From assembly GCA_022225965.2 (NCBI GenBank), contig JAKJXP020000066.1, positions 186,001-250,000 of the forward strand: DNA of 64,000 bases, given 5' to 3'. Under the pieces are notes generated by a model. That model saw nothing but the letters and a program-made list of their open reading frames with translations, was not told where the DNA came from and made no database searches. Within the stretch, counting starts at the first letter, position 1; each line of letters starts with the position of its first letter. This DNA is from Diatrype stigma. Its lineage: Eukaryota; Ascomycota; Sordariomycetes; Xylariales; Diatrypaceae. Made by a program: the position numbers and the translations under genes. This document shows, piece after piece, positions 48,185-59,593 of the stretch.

Positions 48185-49931
48185 TCCGTACGATCTGACG
48201 ATCTTAGATTTGGAACGATGAGAAAAGTCTGATGCGTGATAAAGCAGATGGGTTATTCACCTTGGATACTTCACGAGATAACCGAAACCACGGACTCTGA
48301 ACTATGGCACAACTTATATACCAGTCGCGAGGCCTCTCCAGTGGAGCCATCATGGCGGCGTCTGATGAGAATAAGGAATCATCGCAACACCATCGTATCG
48401 GCAACGATGACACAAGAGTGTCGACAGAGGAATCTGCTCATCTTGGGCCATCTCACCTAACCCAACCTTCCTTTGCACGAAAATAGCAAAAAGGAAAAAT
48501 AGCAGCAGCCAGCCCGCCACCCCTTCAGATAACCACTAGCCAGCCAATGCCATGCTATACGGACCACACTTACAACTACAGGCACTACAGCTGGCACTAT
48601 TTGATACAGACGGAACGTAGAGCGGTCCACGATACAGCACTATGGGAATATTGCGTCACGCTTCATTCAGCCTATCTTTTCTATCGAGACAGATCCACAT
48701 GTAGATCGTATTATCAGAGTAGCGGCCCTACCCGATGTGGACAGTATACCTGGTTCCCTACGTAGCTGAAGTGGCAGCCTTATTCTTTTGTCTTGAAAAT
48801 GCACTCGCAAGGCGAATCTGTAGCTGAATTTCCTTTTCAACCCAGCCTAGTAAACGGCATATACCTGCCCCTTTCGGCAACCAAGTGAGGTCACCATGTT
48901 GTCTACCTATCTCATGGTCCTCAGAATAGACCGAGAGTTCAAATCCCGAATCAGGAACTATCTTTCAACTGCCATATAGTTAGTGAAGTGACCCAACTTG
49001 ATTGAATAAGCTGTCAAGGCCTGCTTAGTGGGCGAGAGGGGGTTGAGCCTCGTTGAGAAGGGGAAGGGTCAGGAATGAAACAAGATCTGCTCACCGGGAC
49101 AGCTTAGGCGCATGAGAGCTAGGCGGGTTGGGGCGGATCCGGCGATATATTCCTGTCTCCTAGCCATGTGGACCATGAGGATTTCGACAGATCATATCCG
49201 CCATGGGTGCGGTAAGGCTGACAGGTGCAAGTGGAAAGGGGGATGAATGGACGAGATAAGCGCCGTGGGTGGTGGCCTCGTGGTCGATCGTGTCGATCCC
49301 ACGCCGTGCCGGAGCCAAGAGAAGAAATAAGCTCATATCTAAGACGACCTAGCTGGAAGGCACGCGATTGGTCGGAGAATGCAATAAACTTTCAATACGG
49401 CGCCGCGGGACATGCTCTTCCGCGCGTTCCCCTGTCTCGTTTACAACTTCCCCTTTCAAAAGACTAGCCCAAATACGATATATGTTGTAAGAATGCAGAA
49501 GAACATCAGTACGAGGCAAAGATGATGCACTATTATGAAGGGATCTGGATATGAAGATTACGATTACGACTGAATGACCACGATGACTGCCATGGCGCAT
49601 CTGGGCGAGTGCCCACCGACAGCTCCCCCCCGGGAAAAGAGCCGCGGCTCGCGTAGTACGAGGGGGTTGCACAGGTGCGGGTGGTGCGGTCATGGTCGAT
49701 CATTCCCTGCTTACACGCCTAAAGATGCTGTCATTCTCTTCACCTCACCTCTCCTCAATCCTATCTAATCTGGCACTAAGCGCGAGCCCCAATGCGCTGC
49801 TCCACGTGGGGACGCACTCGTCACACAATGGTACATTACATCCATACGATGCAAGGCATGATTCCCACTGGTATGCGAAGACCTTCGATCTTTGCTGGAT
49901 GGCTGAATGGTCTCTTGCACTCGCGCCAGAT
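48185..49931. other. 1.7-kb intergenic region
   Basis: No supported gene. A B-box-like GTTCAAATCCC at 48937-48947 was examined for a tRNA and rejected. Confidence 0.5.
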
Positions 49932-51266
49932 TTACGCAAGCCAGGCGTCATCCAGGATCCTGGCATCCTCCTGCACGTCAGGTCCTCTTGGCTCGATCGG
50001 CACACGGTTCGGCTCCGAGTCCAGCACGATGCCTAGCAGCCGAACCCACCGGTCGGTGCGGTTCGTTAGCCTGCCAGATGCTATGTTAGTACCTGCTTCT
50101 TTTTTTGTCTTCTTTTGTTCTGTGCTACTCCGGTCTAAGAGACGAGCCGAGCCGCTGTCAAAGATGACTGCACCTCACTCGACAGATCGGCTTGGGGAGA
50201 GCCAATTTCCCATCCCCGACCAATAGGAGAAATTCGGAGAACTTACGCATGCATCATCCCGCGCTGAAGCACTACCTCACCTGCAATGGTTCGGGTCAGC
50301 AACTGCCTATTGGAACATAATCACCCCGAATCTGTGGGAACTCGTACGAGCCGCAAGACCCAATATAGAAATGCAGCTGCAGAAGCCAGTTGGGACTGGA
50401 AAAGAGCAAGTAAAGACGAATAAGGACAAGAATAGGAACAAGGACAAGGACATGACACACGACCTTGACCTGAACCATGACCACGCATGGTGTTTCTGCC
50501 TCGTGGGTTTGACTCACCGGGCTGGCAGAGCGTCTCGATCGGCTCTCCATACGTAGGCTTCCCGTCAGCAATCGTGTAGGGCGCCGGAGGTGGCGTTATA
50601 AGACTGAGGGTGCCTTCAAGGACAACCAAATAGTCGGATGAAGTGGTCCGATGCTGTGAAAGAGAAGAAAAAGCATCGAGTTAACCCCGGAAATATGGCT
50701 CGGAACCGAAAAGCGACTGGAAGAAGGGGCTTGACTTAAGAAGAAAAAAGGGAAAACCAAGGAAGGGGGGCAGAGATCTTCGGGCATACGGACCATTGTG
50801 CCTTCTGTATTCGGGGCTACGTCGAGGTAATACACGTTGAGGCCACCAGGTAGAACGATCCCCACGCCAGGGACGTCGTCGAGTGGAATGGTACCGCTGC
50901 ATAACGATCAGCTGTGCATTGCTTAGGTTTCTCGTCTTGCGACATGACACAGCACAAGGCCCCCAGGAAGCAACAGTCAAAACATAACACGGCAGTCAGA
51001 AGAAAAACAGCACGGCTGCAGTGTGAGACTGATACCATGATGATGACCATCGGAACTCACAATCCATCATTGCTCGTAGGCACCCGCTTGTTCGTAGCTA
51101 CCCGCGACCTCAACAAAGCCCCCCCTAAGATGGATTCGGGCTCCAGAGTGTCCACAGCGACGACAACTCCTGGTTCAACCCCCGGCTCTGCGGCCATGGA
51201 TCCTGGGAGAGGGAGGTTCGAGGCAGTGATGCGCCTTCGAGCGGGCAGCGTGCTTGGCGAGGTCAT
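49932..51266 (-). CDS. Small cupin-domain protein
   Basis: A cupin-fold protein of unknown substrate. Five exons (51266-51061, 50896-50794, 50653-50518, 50280-50247, 50070-49932) give 618 nt, 205 aa, with every junction in phase. Cupin motif 1 is represented by HRTTSSDYLVVLEG (residues 104-117) and motif 2 by VVLQRGMMHALTNRTD (151-166), with H159 as a probable metal ligand. The second-intron donor is the unusual GTCCGT. The size and HRT...SDY pattern match a family of fungal single-cupin proteins that often sit in secondary-metabolite or aromatic-degradation loci. The metal-ligand set looks incomplete compared with oxidases, so a binding or decarboxylase/isomerase role cannot be chosen. Confidence 0.85.
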
Positions 51267-52535
51267 CGTTATCGTCGTCGTCGTCGTTGTAGGTTCAAAG
51301 GGTTATATTTCAAGATGGAAGGAGATGTTCGATAGAACAGGGACGAGAAATGAAGCGGTATATTGCGAAAATCACGGTTAACTCAATCTACCAGGCCGCC
51401 GAATACACAGTTGCTTTCAGAATAGCAATCTATCTCAAGTCGGCTGTAGGGCAGCACGGGGCCCCCCTTTATAGCTGCGAAGACAGGCGTTCTCCCTCGA
51501 TTTCCCATCGTACGTCCCGTAGACCTGGAGTCGTTATAGTCGGTCTGCCTGGTGTAGTGATTACAAACATTGGCTATTAATCAGCTACTGGGTCTTTGAT
51601 CTTCGACTTGCACACATAGACCCTTGCAACTAAGCAGTAGGCGCTAGAGATGGTGGTAGTAGGTATTGTACCCAGCGAGCATCCTGCTTATTAAACATAT
51701 CTCAAAATCGTGTTGGAGGTTCTTATGATTTGGACTAGAAACGAGAAGCGGATCCTTGGACAAGGATTATTCAAGCATGATATTCCTTCTGCCTGCGAAG
51801 GTCCATGAGAAGACCCATTAGAGGGTCAAGTATATCCCGGGACTTGCACGAACAGTGCTTGAATCTAAGGCTACTACATTTCATACACGTACAAATTTGG
51901 TGAGAATACACCTCCCAATCGACGAGCGGCACTGGTCGTGGTTGTTGGATTGCTAAGCACAAACTCGCGTTGCTACACGTTCAATGGTATCGGAATAGAA
52001 ATTGAGAAGTCAACATCAAATGACGGATGCTTCCGTGATTAATCAATTAGTTACTAACCCGGCAACAGCCCGGTTGTATTGTACAGCGGAGATTCGAGAA
52101 GAGCCATTGACTACACCTCGTTTTCGACTCCCTTCTTCGTTACATAGTACCCGTTGTGTCCGAACCACACGCTTACAAACCAATTTCCCAAGTTTTTATC
52201 TCCCTGTTCCGGTGTCTAGCACGACAAAAACAATCACGGATCTCTAGCTTGTAGCCATGACAAGACCCGTAGGAGAAACGCGACTTCAACCTTAGTAACG
52301 TTGAGAGCGACGTTAGGCTTTTCCCGTGATGCTACCCTCTACTGTGCGGCTGACATGAGACCCTCGTCGTTGTGATGCGTTTGCTTACACGACCCACCAC
52401 TCCCTTGATTGTCCACTTGGTGTGCCGGGAGGACTCGTCGTTCTATCCGCGCATCGACCTTGATGGCGTTGACGGCAGTGACCACAAGGTGTCGCAACGT
52501 CCCGCGCACGCAGACTGAGTCCCTAACGACATTCT
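51267..52535. other. 1.3-kb intergenic region
   Basis: Promoter of the cupin gene and 3' flank of the SR-protein gene. Nothing else is recognised. Confidence 0.55.
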
Positions 52536-53721
52536 CTAGCGATATCCCCGAGCGCGGCTACGAGATCGGCTGCGGTCTCTGTAGCTATCGTAACTGGGAC
52601 TTCGGCGTCTCCGTCTAGGCGGAGAGGGGGATCGCGAATCGTACGAGGGCGAGCGGCTGCGACCCCGGCGGTACGCGGGCGGGGGAGTTCTTGAGCGCGA
52701 AAGCGAGCGAGGACGGTAGGTGTCAAAATCATCCCGGGCCGGTCTGCCGCGTGGCGGCCTTCCTCCCCGACCACCAAAACCGCCGCCCCTGCCACCACCG
52801 CCAGCATTACCGCCGCCACCACCAGCCCCTCGACCACCGGATCGACCCGGAGCAGGAAGTCTCGGATCGATGTTTGCGCCTCGGCTGGCTGTAGGAGGAG
52901 GCGGAGAAAACTTGCGGCGGGGCAGCACTATGGACACATTGATGATAGCACCGTCAACTTGGGCTTCGTGCATGTGGGCAATGGCAGCTTCGGCGTCCGC
53001 TTCGTTGACGTAGAGGATGTAAGCCGTGCCACGGTTTGTATTGACTATAGAAATGTGTTAGACTCGACTGTAAATACAGAGGTGAGAGAAGACGAAGTCA
53101 ATGTGACATGGGCCGGTGTGGGAGGCGGGATATTGAACGAAGCTATAAGAATTGCTTACATTGCCGGTTCAATGGGAGATCCAGATCTTTGATAGGACCG
53201 TAGTGGCCGAAGATTTCGCGCAGATGTTCCTCGTTGATACTCTTGGTCAGTTTCTCGACGACAATCTACAGAGAACGGACCGAGTTAGCGTAATCGAACA
53301 AGGTAGCGCAACCAGGGTCAGCAACCTAAATGAGGGATGTGGATGTATATGCTGATGCTCTTATGGTCTTTCATGAAGCACGGAATGATGCGATAGAAAT
53401 ATAGCAATGGCTGCAGACAGGAACTTTCCGTTAGACACTGACCTTGGTACTGCCTCTTAAGGGACTTTCGCTTCGAGCGCGGCTTGGGCTTCTGCTCCGG
53501 CTCCTGCTTCTGCTCTCGCTGCGATACCTGCCGCCACCATTGCGACGAGGAGCCGGTGACGGAGAGCGCGTCGTGGATCTGGGACGGCGTACAGGTGAAG
53601 GTGAACGCGATGGGGAATATTGAGAGTGTCGCGATTTCGCAACAGCGACGGGAGATGCCGAACCACGGCCAAAACGATCGCGATCTCGCTCGAGGTCGCG
53701 CGACGGCGATCTGTAGTCCAT
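52536..53721 (-). CDS. RNPS1-like SR-type RNA-binding protein
   Basis: A nuclear mRNA-processing factor related to RNPS1 of the ASAP/exon-junction complexes. Three exons (53721-53443, 53265-53160, 53044-52536) give 894 nt, 297 aa. Residues 1-93 are an Arg/Ser-rich domain. One RRM spans about 94-175, with RNP2-like IVVEKL and RNP1-like RGTAYILYV. It is followed by a Gly-rich RGG segment and a second RS domain rich in SRSRS and SPSYDS. The order RS-RRM-RGG-RS and the sequence KLTKSINEEHLREIFGHYG fit RNPS1 better than generic SR proteins. Fungal orthologues are of similar size. It probably affects splicing and mRNA export; in this window it is a housekeeping gene. Confidence 0.9.
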
Positions 53722-54207
53722 GGCAACTGACGTAGGCGACCGACGTAGGAACAGAGCCCGAGATCAGAGCCCGAGATCGGCCCAATTGGATGGATGAAAT
53801 CTGGGAATATGACGCGACAGGTTGGGGGTTATTCTTGCTGTTGATGCAGGATTGATGATCGTGATGGTGACCGTTTCTGATGTGACGTTGGGGTTGCCGC
53901 GGTCGAGAAAGATGTAAGGTTGATGAAAAGTTGCAGGTGCAGATTGTAGGAATAAAGCTTGTAGCTACATACCTACCTAGCTGTCTACATATTGTACATA
54001 CATACAGTTAGTTGTAGTGCTGATGATTGGCCTAGTTTAGAGGTTGGGCTAGGGGAGATTGCGCTAAGATAAGCCAAATCCCGACCAGGCAGCCAGGCCA
54101 GGCTGAGACACAGGCAGACAGGTGTTAACTTTCGTACATAGTACATGTAAGTAACTATCCACATACAGAGTGTGAATGGCTGAAATGCAATCTCACTCAT
54201 ACGTGAG

Positions 54208-54271
54208 CACCCACCTACAAGCAGGAACCTACAAGCACCCACCTACAAGCAGGAACCTACAAGCAGGAACC
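54208..54271. repeat. 28-bp minisatellite, two full units plus partial
   Basis: Two exact 28-bp units (54208-54235 and 54236-54263) built around CTACAAGCAGGAAC, followed by an 8-bp partial unit CAGGAACC. Confidence 0.9.
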
Positions 54272-54535
54272 CCGAAGCCATTCTCAAGAGACAACCACCT
54301 ACTGTATGTACAGTCATGGGAGGTAACTCGTGGGTACAATAGGAGGGTTACATCCAGTAAAAGCCGTTGGTAAGGTTCACGTAGCATAACCCAAATCATG
54401 ACCCAAATCATCGTGGGCTGAACATAATGCAGGACACCTTTCAGTTGACGACATAGTTACATGTCTCCAGATCTCTCCTTTTTTCATTACCTCATGGCGA
54501 AGAATTATGTAACCGGATAGGCGTATACAGGAGAG

Positions 54536-54564
54536 TAGGTTAGGTTAGGTTAGGTAGGTTAGGG
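54536..54564. repeat. Short interstitial TTAGG-type repeat
   Basis: TAGGT repeated, ending in TTAGGG. It resembles the fungal telomere unit TTAGGG but is short and irregular. Confidence 0.8.
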
Positions 54565-54729
54565 AAATGGTCACATGAGCCCCAAGCCTCGTCAAGAGGC
54601 CGCCCTAAGCTTGATACAGAGCAAAGCGGACAGAACGAACGCACATCGCGACAAATCAGCGAAAAAAATATAGCAATAGATATTATCCTCGTAGGGAGGC
54701 CCGTTCCACCCAGTGAGTTGATGCGACTC

Positions 54730-54739
54730 TAGGTACCTA
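54730..54739. repeat. TAGGTACCTA palindrome, copy 3
   Basis: An identical 10-mer that ends immediately after the end of the second MFS carrier gene. It extends to the 12-bp palindrome CTAGGTACCTAG at 54729-54740. Confidence 0.85.
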
Positions 54740-56681
54740 GTAGACGTATCGGAAGTTGGGGTTCTCCCTATCCGTGAGATCGTCGAAGGCGTGGGTCATG
54801 GACTCGTCGTTGGCCTCCATGACGCCCGACGCGGCCAGGGCGTCGCGCTTCTTGTTCTGGTGGACCAGGTACCAGCGGAACCAGAGGATGACGAGCACGA
54901 GGACGCCGTAGCAGCCCAGGTGCGTGGCGAAGGCCGTGTAGTACTTGGGCGCCTCCTTGCCCATGAACACCTGCGGCCCGATCGTGTTGCCCACGGCCCA
55001 GAAGATGAAGTTGGTCGCCACCACCACGGATTTCTTCGTCTGCCCACCCACGTTCCGCGACATCATCGACAGGCCCAGCGTCTGCGCCGACCAGAACGAC
55101 AGCGTGATGTAGTAGCTGATGAGCAGGCCGACGTGCTGGGAAAGCGTCTCGTTCGGGAGCGTCATGAGGAGAATCGTGCCGACGAATGAACTACGGCGCC
55201 AAAAACGGTTAGTGATCAAGAAGCTAGTAGACCATCGCGCGAGACCTGCTACCGAATGTTGATAGCATCGAGTCTTTGGCTTCTACTTACGGGATAACGA
55301 ATCCTAGCATGGTCAGGGAGTTCTGGTTGAACTTCTTCACCAGCCATACAGATCCGAGAAGTATGACGATGATGTAGAAGCCGAGCACCATGGCGAGAAG
55401 CTGCGTCTGCAGTACCGAGAAACCTAGCGACTGCTCGATGATGATGTTGGCGAAAGCGCCGAGGCCGCTGGTTGGGAGCGTCGTACAGAATTGGATCGCG
55501 GCATAGCACCAGGTCTGGGGGTCAGTGAAGGCATCTACGACCTGCTCCCTCTTGAACGTTCGGTTCTGGATACCAGTCTGGTTGTGCCGGACGCGCTCAA
55601 CCATCAGGTGTTTCTATCATGGCGGTTAGCATTTTTTCTTCGGATTCCTTCTACTATACCTAGTAGGAAGGGTGAAGGGGACCGCCCGCGGGGGTAGGGT
55701 AGCTTACGTCTTGCTCGCTAAAGCACTTGGCGCGCATGGGAGAATCTGGCATATACCACACCACGAAGAAGCCGAACATGACGGACACGATGCCATAGGC
55801 CAGGAACAGCCACTGCCAGGACCTCAGCGGCCCGCTGGTGATCAGACTGAAGCAGTACGCCAAGAGACCGCCCACGATCTGCTGGGCACCGTTCATCATG
55901 TACCAGTACGTGACTCTCGAGGCCTGTTCCTCGCGTCTGTACCACATGGCCGACAGCACAACGAAGGCAGGCTGGCAGGCCGACTCGAACAGTCCGAGCA
56001 GCGTGCGCACTGTCAATAGCCCCGCGAAGTTGTTGCAAGCCGCATGGCAGGCGAGGACGGTGCCCCAGGCGATGATGCAGAAGCCGAGGTACTTCCCGAC
56101 AGGTACTTTAGATATGATGTAGTTCTACCCGAAGCATGCGGGATTAGCTTTCAGTAAGACAAGGGGGCGAGAGAGCTCGGCGACGCCGAGATATCAACAC
56201 CAAAAAGACCAGGTCTACACACCTGCGGATATTCAACGACCAGTATCGTGATGTAGATACAGGAAGTGAGCCAAGACCACTGCTGCGTGACTTTGCCGTT
56301 TGCATCCGTGATGCCCGTGTCGGCCGGCAGCCCCATGATGGACGCGAACGAGATGGTGCCCTTGTCGACCGCTTGGAGGAAGTACGTGAAGATCATGACC
56401 AGCAGCACGCGCTTATCGATCATCCTGCGCAGCCGGTCGTTGTCCTCGGGGGAGACGTCAATGCGGGCCCCGGCCGCGTATTTGGCCAGTTCCTTGTCCA
56501 TCTTCCCGTAGCTGAGGTCCTTCTTGGCGTCCTCGATGTCCTCAACGCTAGATCTGCGCGCTTGCTTCTCCTCGATGTGCATCTGCTCCGCCTCGGCAGA
56601 GCGCTTCTTTTTGGCCACATGGTCCTGAAGGGGATAGTTGGGCTGGATCGAGTCCGGCTCCGGGCTCTGGGTCGTGGACAT
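54737..56681 (-). CDS. DAL5-type MFS carrier linked to GH105
   Basis: A plasma-membrane MFS symporter of the allantoate permease (ACS) family. Four exons (56681-56223, 56124-55708, 55613-55291, 55190-54737) give 1653 nt, 550 aa, all in phase. A hydrophilic, charged N-terminus of about 85 residues precedes the first helix, which contains FTYFLQAVDKGTISFA. Later marks are GLFESACQPAF, QTKKSVVVATNFIFWAVGNTIGPQVF and a charged C-tail ending in NPNFRYVY, similar to the tail of the other carrier at 4953 (NPGFRYSL). Its start codon is 1.3 kb from the divergent GH105 gene, so uptake of a pectin-derived mono- or disaccharide acid is a reasonable inference. Substrates of this family are rarely predictable. 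Confidence 0.92.
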
Positions 56682-58012
56682 TGTGATGAGGATTTTCAGC
56701 GAAAATCGGAATTAAAAAAAGAGAAAAGGGGGCGCCACAGGAATAATGCAGCAGCCAGAGAAATAAAAATATGTCTATGCGAGGCGCTGCTAGACTCCAG
56801 TTCCAACGGGACGCTTCGAAATAGATAGGGGAAGGGCTGGAAAGAGGGAAAGGAAAGGAAGATGTCAGCGAGGAGGGTTGGCATCCGATCTTTTATTCTC
56901 CTCTCCAATTCTGGTTCCCATCCCGGGACGGAATCCCAAGGCCAACCCCCCTGTCTCCTGATGCTAGAAGCTACCCCGATGCCACGAGACTGGCAGCAAA
57001 ACAATTCTCCTAGTTCCACCTTCACTTGGACCCTCCCTCAGCCCGCCACGCCCTCCAAGAGGGGGGGTATCCAATCACGACCGCCTGTAATTCTGCTAAA
57101 CCTATAAGACCACGGCAGATATTGGAGCATCTCCAATTAGCTCGATCTTGGTGTTAGCGAAACTGGAACACCGCCTAAAGAAACCTGTTAAGCTGGATCC
57201 GCATGCCCGGGGTGGGTAATGGGGTAGATCTGGGGTTCTTCCTGTTCGGTGGAGACCGGTTGTAAGCTAACCCCTATAAGATCGGCAGATCACGAAACGG
57301 AGTCGTCGTCGCGACATGACCTCCTAAGACCCCGCTCTCTCCATTTTTTCTGTATTCTCTCGGGCACAGCTAGACCGAGAGAGGCGATTAATGGGGGCTT
57401 AATTGTCCACCAAAGATCTCACCAAGCAGGGAGCATCAGTGGGCGCCGTCTCGGTCATACTATGTAATCCCGTAATTTGGTTCGGTCAGGGGGTCCCAAC
57501 TCCTCAGCCTCAACGAAACGCCGGAAAAGAGACCGTGGTGACTGCAGGGCGGCAGGCCCGGGGCCCAGTAGCTTGTTTCTTGGGCTCTTCCGGAGATAGA
57601 TGCAGGCTGATGAAGAATAGTTAGCTACCGACAGGATGGACGGGTTTCCTTCGGGATGTGTATCGTGCCGAATTGCATCGCGAACTTACATAGTCTAAAC
57701 AGAACCCCTCGCGCCAGTTGCCTGTCTCCATAAAAGTCGGCTTAAAACGCTGGTTATACTCTTGGTTATATGATCGACTTCGCAGCATCAGCTCGTTTCA
57801 CTGACTATTTAGTTTCGTTTCCGACCCGTTGAAGGCGCGTCGGAAATTCAGCAATCTAAAATACGAGTGACATTTCCGCCATTTCATCTCATTGCCCGCT
57901 CCGCCGTGTCCCGCCCTCCATTCTGCAGCACTGCTATACATAAGTACACACCCGGACCCGGGCGATTGAGAGTTTCTACTAGGGACAAAAAAAAAACATT
58001 ATAGTACACAAG
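56682..58012. promoter_or_regulatory. Divergent promoter region of MFS carrier and GH105 gene
   Basis: 1.3 kb between head-to-head start codons. No ORF is supported. An A-run (about 57987-57995) lies just before the GH105 ATG. Shared control is inferred. Confidence 0.4.
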
Positions 58013-59131
58013 ATGCCGTCCGAAGTCCACGGCTTCCGATCTAGCGACATCCACGCCAAAATCCGGCTTCTCATAGATGGGCTGGTCAACATCAAGGACC
58101 AGACCGGAGAGTTTCTGCTGACCCTGGAAGATGGCCGAGTGATCGACACCAAGGGATGGAACGACTGGGAGTGGACGCACGGGATCGGGCTAAACGGTAT
58201 CTGGGCCTACTACTCGCTGACAGGCGACGAGACGTACCTGAAGATCATCGAGGATTGGTTTGCAAATCGGTTTGCAGCCGGCGGCACCACCAAGAACATC
58301 AACACCATGGCCGTGTTCTTGACGCTAGCGTACGTCTACGAGAAGACCGGGAACCAGACGTACCTCCCATGGCTTGACAGCTGGGCTGAGTGGGCGTACC
58401 ACGACCTCGAGCGGACCAAGTACGGCGGCATGCAGCACATCACGTACCTAGAAGTCAATGATCAGCAGCTCTGGGATGACACGCTGATGATGACCGTGGT
58501 GCCCCTGGCTAAGATCGGCAAGGTGCTAAACCGGCCTCATTACGTGGAGGAGTCAAAGCGACAATTCCTTCTCCACATCAAATACCTCTTCGACACCAAG
58601 TCTGGCTTGTTTTTTCACGGCTGGACGTTTCACGACGGCGGGCACAACTTCGCCAACGCACTCTGGGCGCGCGGCAACGCGTGGTTGACCATTGTCATTC
58701 CCGAATATCTAGAGCTGCTGGATCTGCCCGCCAACGATCCGATCCGAATACATCTGCTCGACACGCTGAGTGCGCAGGTTGAAGCTCTGAAGCCGCTGCA
58801 GACGCCTTCGGGGCTGTGGCGCACTCTGCTCGATCAGCCCGAGGCGGAAGGCTCGTACGTGGAGTCGAGCGCGACAGCGGGATTTGCCTTCGGTATCCTG
58901 AAAGCGCAGAGGAAGAAGTACATCGGCAAGGAATACCAGGAGGTCGCTCTGAAAGCGATACAAGCCATCTTGGACAACGTTGACGCAAAGGGCGAATTGC
59001 TGAACACATCGTTCGGTACAGCAATGGGACACGATTTGCAGCATTACAAGGATATCCCCATTACTAGTATGCCTTACGGACAAGCCATGGCGATCATGGC
59101 GCTTGTGGAATTCGTAAGGGTCTTCATTTGA
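58013..59131 (+). CDS. GH105 unsaturated rhamnogalacturonyl hydrolase
   Basis: Removes the unsaturated galacturonic acid from rhamnogalacturonan lyase products. Single exon, 372 aa, no signal peptide, so probably intracellular. GH88/105 (YteR-like) features are an alpha/alpha toroid with WNDWEWTHGIGLNGI (about 49-63), WDDTLMM (154-160; D156 is the likely general acid/base), GWTFHDGG (203-210) and WARGNAW (218-224). Length matches the family. An intracellular location fits a pathway in which oligosaccharides are imported first, which agrees with the MFS carrier transcribed divergently from the same intergenic region. Expression is probably induced by pectin, but this is not visible in the sequence. 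Confidence 0.92.
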   Translation: MPSEVHGFRSSDIHAKIRLLIDGLVNIKDQTGEFLLTLEDGRVIDTKGWNDWEWTHGIGLNGIWAYYSLTGDETYLKIIEDWFANRFAAGGTTKNINTMAVFLTLAYVYEKTGNQTYLPWLDSWAEWAYHDLERTKYGGMQHITYLEVNDQQLWDDTLMMTVVPLAKIGKVLNRPHYVEESKRQFLLHIKYLFDTKSGLFFHGWTFHDGGHNFANALWARGNAWLTIVIPEYLELLDLPANDPIRIHLLDTLSAQVEALKPLQTPSGLWRTLLDQPEAEGSYVESSATAGFAFGILKAQRKKYIGKEYQEVALKAIQAILDNVDAKGELLNTSFGTAMGHDLQHYKDIPITSMPYGQAMAIMALVEFVRVFI

Positions 59132-59593
59132 GCTATATATACTCGGAGAACCAGGGAGGCTATAATACCGTATTATATCGCAGTCACACCACATTTACAT
59201 AGCAGCTATTGACCTTACCCGGGTTTTGAAACAAATTGCTCGCGCGAGGCCCACGTCAAGCACATCCACCAAATGTATTACATAGGGGAGGGTAAGTCTA
59301 GTATGGAGCATCGATCTGCCTTACGAGGCAGCCTTCCATCTGGCTATACCATTCTTAGTCTACTCCAATCTCACATCGGACTCTTATCTGATGGACTTCG
59401 GTCTAATGACGCAGTAGACACATGCTTGTCACTAGGTTTGTAATCGATGCTCTATTGGTAGTACATAGTTGGGCGTCCAACGGTCCTGATTTGGCTACCT
59501 AGAGAATTGGAAGGGCCTGTAGAAGCAAAGATAGATTCTTCCAATTCTTGACATTCCCAACTGCCAACATAGTACGACCACCGCAAGCACTGG
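59132..59593. other. Tail-to-tail intergenic region
   Basis: Separates the GH105 gene from the Gln/Glu-rich hypothetical gene. Nothing is recognised. Confidence 0.55.

Larger units (their letters stand above)
53722..54736. other. 1-kb intergenic region with tandem repeats
   Basis: Lies between the SR-protein start and the second MFS carrier stop. It contains a 28-bp minisatellite (54208-54271), TTAGG-type repeats (54536-54564) and a TAGGTACCTA palindrome (54730-54739). Confidence 0.65.

Noticed and set aside
48931..48960. tRNA-like B-box (GTTCAAATCCC)
   Set aside because: The T stem does not pair and no matching acceptor stem or A-box was found.
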